Below the pieces are notes generated by a model. The model saw only the letters and a program-made list of their open reading frames with translations, made no database searches and was not told where the DNA came from. Below are positions 6,068 through 8,027 of a stretch of DNA of 8,027 bases, piece by piece; the first letter of the stretch is position 1; every line of letters starts with the position of its first letter. The stretch is from an uncultured Methylobacillus sp. Its GTDB lineage: Bacteria; Pseudomonadota; Gammaproteobacteria; Burkholderiales; Methylophilaceae. The DNA is taken from NCBI GenBank assembly GCA_946478865.1, contig CAMLDO010000062.1:1-8027 (forward strand), in the 5' to 3' direction. A program made the translations under genes and the position numbers.

Positions 6068-7032
6068 GATGTTGTTCGCTCACGATGCTGCATTGTTTTT
6101 ACTGCCTCCATAAGCGCCTGAATGGTGCCAGGCTCCATGGCGGAGTGTCCCGCGTCGGGCACCATTTTAAACTCGGCCTCCGGCCAGCGGCGATGAAGTT
6201 CATAGGCGGTTCCTGGAGGGCACACCATGTCATACCGCCCCTGGATGATGCAAGCGGGGATATGACGAATCGTATCGATGCTTGCCAGCATGTCGTCGCC
6301 GGCGACGAAGCCATTGTGGGCGAGATAGTGCAATTGGACGCGAGCGCGGCCGACGCTGACAGCAGGATCTGGCGGAGCGCTTGAGGATGGCGGGGCAGGC
6401 AGCAGGCTCATGATCTCGGCCTCGAAATTATTCCATTGGGTGGAAGCTGCCAACGCGAGGCTGGGTTCATCCGAAAAGATTCGACTCCAGTAAGCGCGGA
6501 AGATATCTCCGCGCTCGTCCTCGCGCAGAAAACCAGCGAATTTTTGCCAGGATTCGGGAAAGAAGTGCCGGACTTGATAAAAAAACCAGTCCAGTTCATG
6601 CGGACGGCACAGGAAGATTCCACGCAATATCAGGCTTTGCACCGATTGCGGATACTGCAACGCGTAGGCCAATGCGAGCGTGCTGCCCCACGATCCTCCA
6701 AATACCATCCACCGGGAAATGCCCAGCTCGGTACGAAGCGCTTCAATATCCGCAACCAGGTCCTGGGTGGTGTTCTCGTTCGTGCAGCCTAATGGAAGGC
6801 TGCGTTTGCAGCCCCGTTGGTCGAACAGGACGACTCTGAATATTGCCGGATCGAAAAAGCGGCGTTGCATGGGTGTGCAGCCGCTTCCTGGCCCCCCGTG
6901 CAATACCACGACCGGAATCCCTTCCGGATTTCCGCACTGCTCGTAGTACACCTCGTGGAGTCGGGAAACTTTCAGCATTCCCTGCTGGAAAGGGTCTATC
7001 GAAGGGTAGAGCAGTTCGTCTGGAGTAGGCAT
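6064..7032 (-). CDS. pip: Prolyl aminopeptidase-like alpha/beta hydrolase (peptidase family S33)
   Basis: A 322-residue cytoplasmic hydrolase with the layout and length of proline iminopeptidases, which release N-terminal proline from peptides (EC 3.4.11.5). Visible elements are the oxyanion-hole HGGPGSG (45-51), DQRGCKRS (71-78; the family usually has DQRGCGRS), nucleophile elbow GGSWGS (112-117, Ser114), R137 in LRGIF, the cap region to about 235, Asp268 in QGRYDMV and His296 in DAGHSAME. The triad Ser114/Asp268/His296 is therefore complete. In the usual ARIENHYF segment this protein reads ARVQLHYL (230-237), replacing a Glu thought to bind the substrate's free amino group with Gln233, so the specificity may differ. 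A Pro/Ser-rich stretch (212-223) sits just before it. The start is ATG 7032; there is no good Shine-Dalgarno. It is the first gene of the - strand operon and diverges from xoxF. Confidence 0.88.
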   Translation of the reverse strand: MPTPDELLYPSIDPFQQGMLKVSRLHEVYYEQCGNPEGIPVVVLHGGPGSGCTPMQRRFFDPAIFRVVLFDQRGCKRSLPLGCTNENTTQDLVADIEALRTELGISRWMVFGGSWGSTLALAYALQYPQSVQSLILRGIFLCRPHELDWFFYQVRHFFPESWQKFAGFLREDERGDIFRAYWSRIFSDEPSLALAASTQWNNFEAEIMSLLPAPPSSSAPPDPAVSVGRARVQLHYLAHNGFVAGDDMLASIDTIRHIPACIIQGRYDMVCPPGTAYELHRRWPEAEFKMVPDAGHSAMEPGTIQALMEAVKTMQHRERTTS

Positions 7033-7049
7033 GTCGGAGCTTTGAGAAT

Positions 7050-7076
7050 TTGTAAATGAATTGTAACAAATTGTAA
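7050..7076. promoter_or_regulatory. Three phased TTGTAA direct repeats upstream of the hydrolase start
   Basis: TTGTAA occurs at 7050-7055, 7061-7066 and 7071-7076, with start-to-start distances of 11 and 10 bp, close to one helical turn. The block ends 18 nt upstream of the hydrolase ATG (7032) on the - strand. Spacing like this places all three copies on one DNA face, as in binding sites for a multimeric regulator. The AT-rich composition could alternatively make it simply part of the promoter. No regulator can be named. Confidence 0.45.
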
Positions 7077-7127
7077 TTTTGACTTATGATGATACCGCTG
7101 TCTGGCAGGTAATTTGGGGCTTTAGAA

Positions 7128-7151
7128 ATTTGCAGCACGACTATTGCAAAT
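7128..7151. promoter_or_regulatory. Dyad ATTTGCA-N10-TGCAAAT, candidate operator
   Basis: Two perfect 7-bp inverted arms (7128-7134 and 7145-7151) are separated by 10 bp in the middle of the divergent region. The arm-to-arm distance of 17 bp between equivalent positions fits a dimeric DNA-binding protein better than a terminator (no T run). It lies 152 bp upstream of the xoxF start and 96 bp upstream of the hydrolase start, so it could serve either gene. Confidence 0.4.
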
Positions 7152-7208
7152 AGATTTGACCTGATCTACCATGCCGTTAGCACACATCAAGTGATGCGAA
7201 AAGTTAAG

Positions 7209-7226
7209 GTAACAAACGCGTTACAA
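7209..7226. promoter_or_regulatory. Inverted repeat GTAAC-N6-GTTAC overlapping a TTACAA word
   Basis: GTAAC (7209-7213) and GTTAC (7220-7224) form a 5-bp-arm dyad. Its right arm extends to GTTACAA (7220-7226), the exact reverse complement of TTGTAAC at 7061-7067 in the phased repeat block. It lies 77-94 bp upstream of the xoxF start, a position suited to an activator or -35 region. A further TTGTAA occurs at 7279-7284. The arms are short and chance is possible. Confidence 0.3.
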
Positions 7227-7291
7227 CTCGGCACAAGGGAAGGCGCGTTCCGGCTATCTTTACTTTATTTACCCTTAGTTGTAATTACTAT

Positions 7292-7296
7292 GGAGA
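7292..7296 (+). promoter_or_regulatory. Ribosome-binding site of xoxF
   Basis: GGAGA ends 6 nt before ATG 7303-7305. That spacing supports ATG 7303 over the in-frame ATG at 7309, which would have a 12-nt spacing from it. Confidence 0.75.
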
Positions 7297-7302
7297 TTGA
7301 AC

Positions 7303-8027
7303 ATGGAGATGAGCAAACTCAAGATCGCTCTGGGTCTTGCCGCTGGTATCACCGTTGCTATGCCGATGGCAGCAATGGCAGCAGCTGACCAAGAAGCAGC
7401 TATGGCCGATGCCAACAACTGGGCACATCCGCGTGGCCAGTTCGACAATTCCGGCTACAGCAAGTTGTCCCAAATCAACAAGGGCAACGTCAAGAACCTG
7501 AAGGCTGCCTGGACGTTCGCTACCGGTGTTAACCGTGGTCACGAAGGTTCCCCGGTTGTCGTCGGTAACATCATGTACGTTCACACCGCGTTCCCGAACA
7601 ACGTGTACGCTCTGGATCTGAACGACAACCAAAAGATCGTTTGGTCCTACTTCCCGAAGCAAGATCCGTCCGTTCAAGCAGTTCTGTGCTGCGACAACGT
7701 GAGCCGTGGTCTGGGCTTCGGTGACGGCAAGATCTTCCTGCAACAGAACGACGGCATGCTGGTCGCTCTGGACGCGAAGACCGGCGCTAAGGTTTGGGAC
7801 GTGAAGAACACCGATCCGAAGGTCGGCGCTACCAACACCAACGCTCCGCACGTTATCAAGGACAAGGTTCTGACCGGTTGCTCCGGCGCTGAATTCGGCG
7901 TTCGCTGCTTCATCGCTGCATACAACATCAAGGACGGCTCCCTGGCATGGAAGGCATATTCCACTGGCCCGGATAGCGAAGTTCTGATCGGCAAGGACTT
8001 CAACAAGGACAATCCGCACTACTCCGC
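7303..8027 (+). CDS. xoxF: XoxF-type PQQ-dependent methanol dehydrogenase, 5' part (lanthanide type)
   Basis: The first 241 codons of a periplasmic quinoprotein alcohol dehydrogenase large subunit (about 600 residues expected); the frame runs off the window with no stop. Residues 1 to about 26 are a Sec signal peptide. Family marks are INKGNVKNLKAAWTF (58-72), RGHEGSPVVVG (78-88), FPNNVYALDL (97-106), the vicinal cysteines Cys129-Cys130 that sit against PQQ, R135 five residues later, and GAEFGVR (195-201), where Glu197 matches the metal-ligand Glu of methanol dehydrogenases. The GFGDGKIFLQ stretch (138-147) lacks the insertion typical of MxaF, favouring the XoxF branch; the wording resembles XoxF4 of methylotrophic betaproteobacteria. 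The diagnostic extra Asp that binds lanthanide lies beyond the window. Codon use is strongly biased (CTG, GGT/GGC, CCG, AAG), as in highly expressed genes. The enzyme oxidises methanol to formaldehyde and passes electrons to a cytochrome c. Confidence 0.93.
   Translation, partial: MEMSKLKIALGLAAGITVAMPMAAMAAADQEAAMADANNWAHPRGQFDNSGYSKLSQINKGNVKNLKAAWTFATGVNRGHEGSPVVVGNIMYVHTAFPNNVYALDLNDNQKIVWSYFPKQDPSVQAVLCCDNVSRGLGFGDGKIFLQQNDGMLVALDAKTGAKVWDVKNTDPKVGATNTNAPHVIKDKVLTGCSGAEFGVRCFIAAYNIKDGSLAWKAYSTGPDSEVLIGKDFNKDNPHYS

Noticed and set aside
7229..7246. Sigma-54-like CGGCAC ... GGC element upstream of xoxF
   Set aside because: Ten bp after GG the sequence is GG, not the required GC; a GC occurs only with 11-bp spacing, and the TT before it is missing.
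7259..7287. TTTACT-N17-TAATTA as a sigma-70 promoter for xoxF
   Set aside because: The transcription start would fall inside the ribosome-binding site, leaving almost no leader.
7288..8019. Long open frame on the - strand opposite xoxF (243 residues)
   Set aside because: It is an antisense shadow of the strongly codon-biased xoxF gene; the + strand frame has an unmistakable family match, signal peptide and ribosome-binding site.

Overview
This window looks like chromosomal DNA from a Gram-negative betaproteobacterium, probably a methylotroph. The evidence is the 5' third of a XoxF-type PQQ methanol dehydrogenase at the right edge, two exported proteins with Sec signal peptides, and moderate GC with proteobacterial family variants throughout. 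Placement in Nitrosomonadales/Methylophilaceae-like bacteria is inference from the XoxF sequence style; no rRNA or other phylogenetic marker is present.

Left part, + strand: the 3' half of a CAU-anticodon tRNA (probably tRNA-Ile2) with its own strong intrinsic terminator; a roughly 200 bp leader; a single exported beta-propeller protein of the choice-of-anchor I family (296-1765) closed by a symmetric hairpin terminator; and a small, highly charged, helical protein of 75 residues (1896-2123).

Middle, - strand: a co-directional block read from right to left. It contains a prolyl aminopeptidase-like alpha/beta hydrolase (7032-6064), a CBS-domain protein (6067-5609), an ArsB/NhaD (Ion Transporter superfamily) permease (5612-4284), and a YihY/BrkB membrane protein fused to a C-terminal cyclic-nucleotide-binding domain (4268-3000). 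The first three are joined by 4-nt ATGA stop/start overlaps and the fourth follows after 15 nt, so this looks like one translationally coupled operon. After a 96 bp gap comes a PAP2-family membrane phosphatase (2903-2208) with its own strong ribosome-binding site. It converges on the small + strand gene.

Right part: a 270 bp divergent intergenic region separates the hydrolase from xoxF (7303 to beyond the window edge). It carries three near-helically phased TTGTAA direct repeats next to the hydrolase start, a 7-bp-arm dyad, and further copies of the same TTGTAA word on both strands. It is the best place in the window to look for regulation.

The most unusual features are the pairing of nucleotide-sensing modules (CBS, cNMP-binding) with two membrane proteins in one operon, substituted active-site residues in the PAP2 and aminopeptidase genes, and the repeat-rich xoxF upstream region. 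I did not find a CRISPR array, an insertion sequence or an obvious defence or mobile system.
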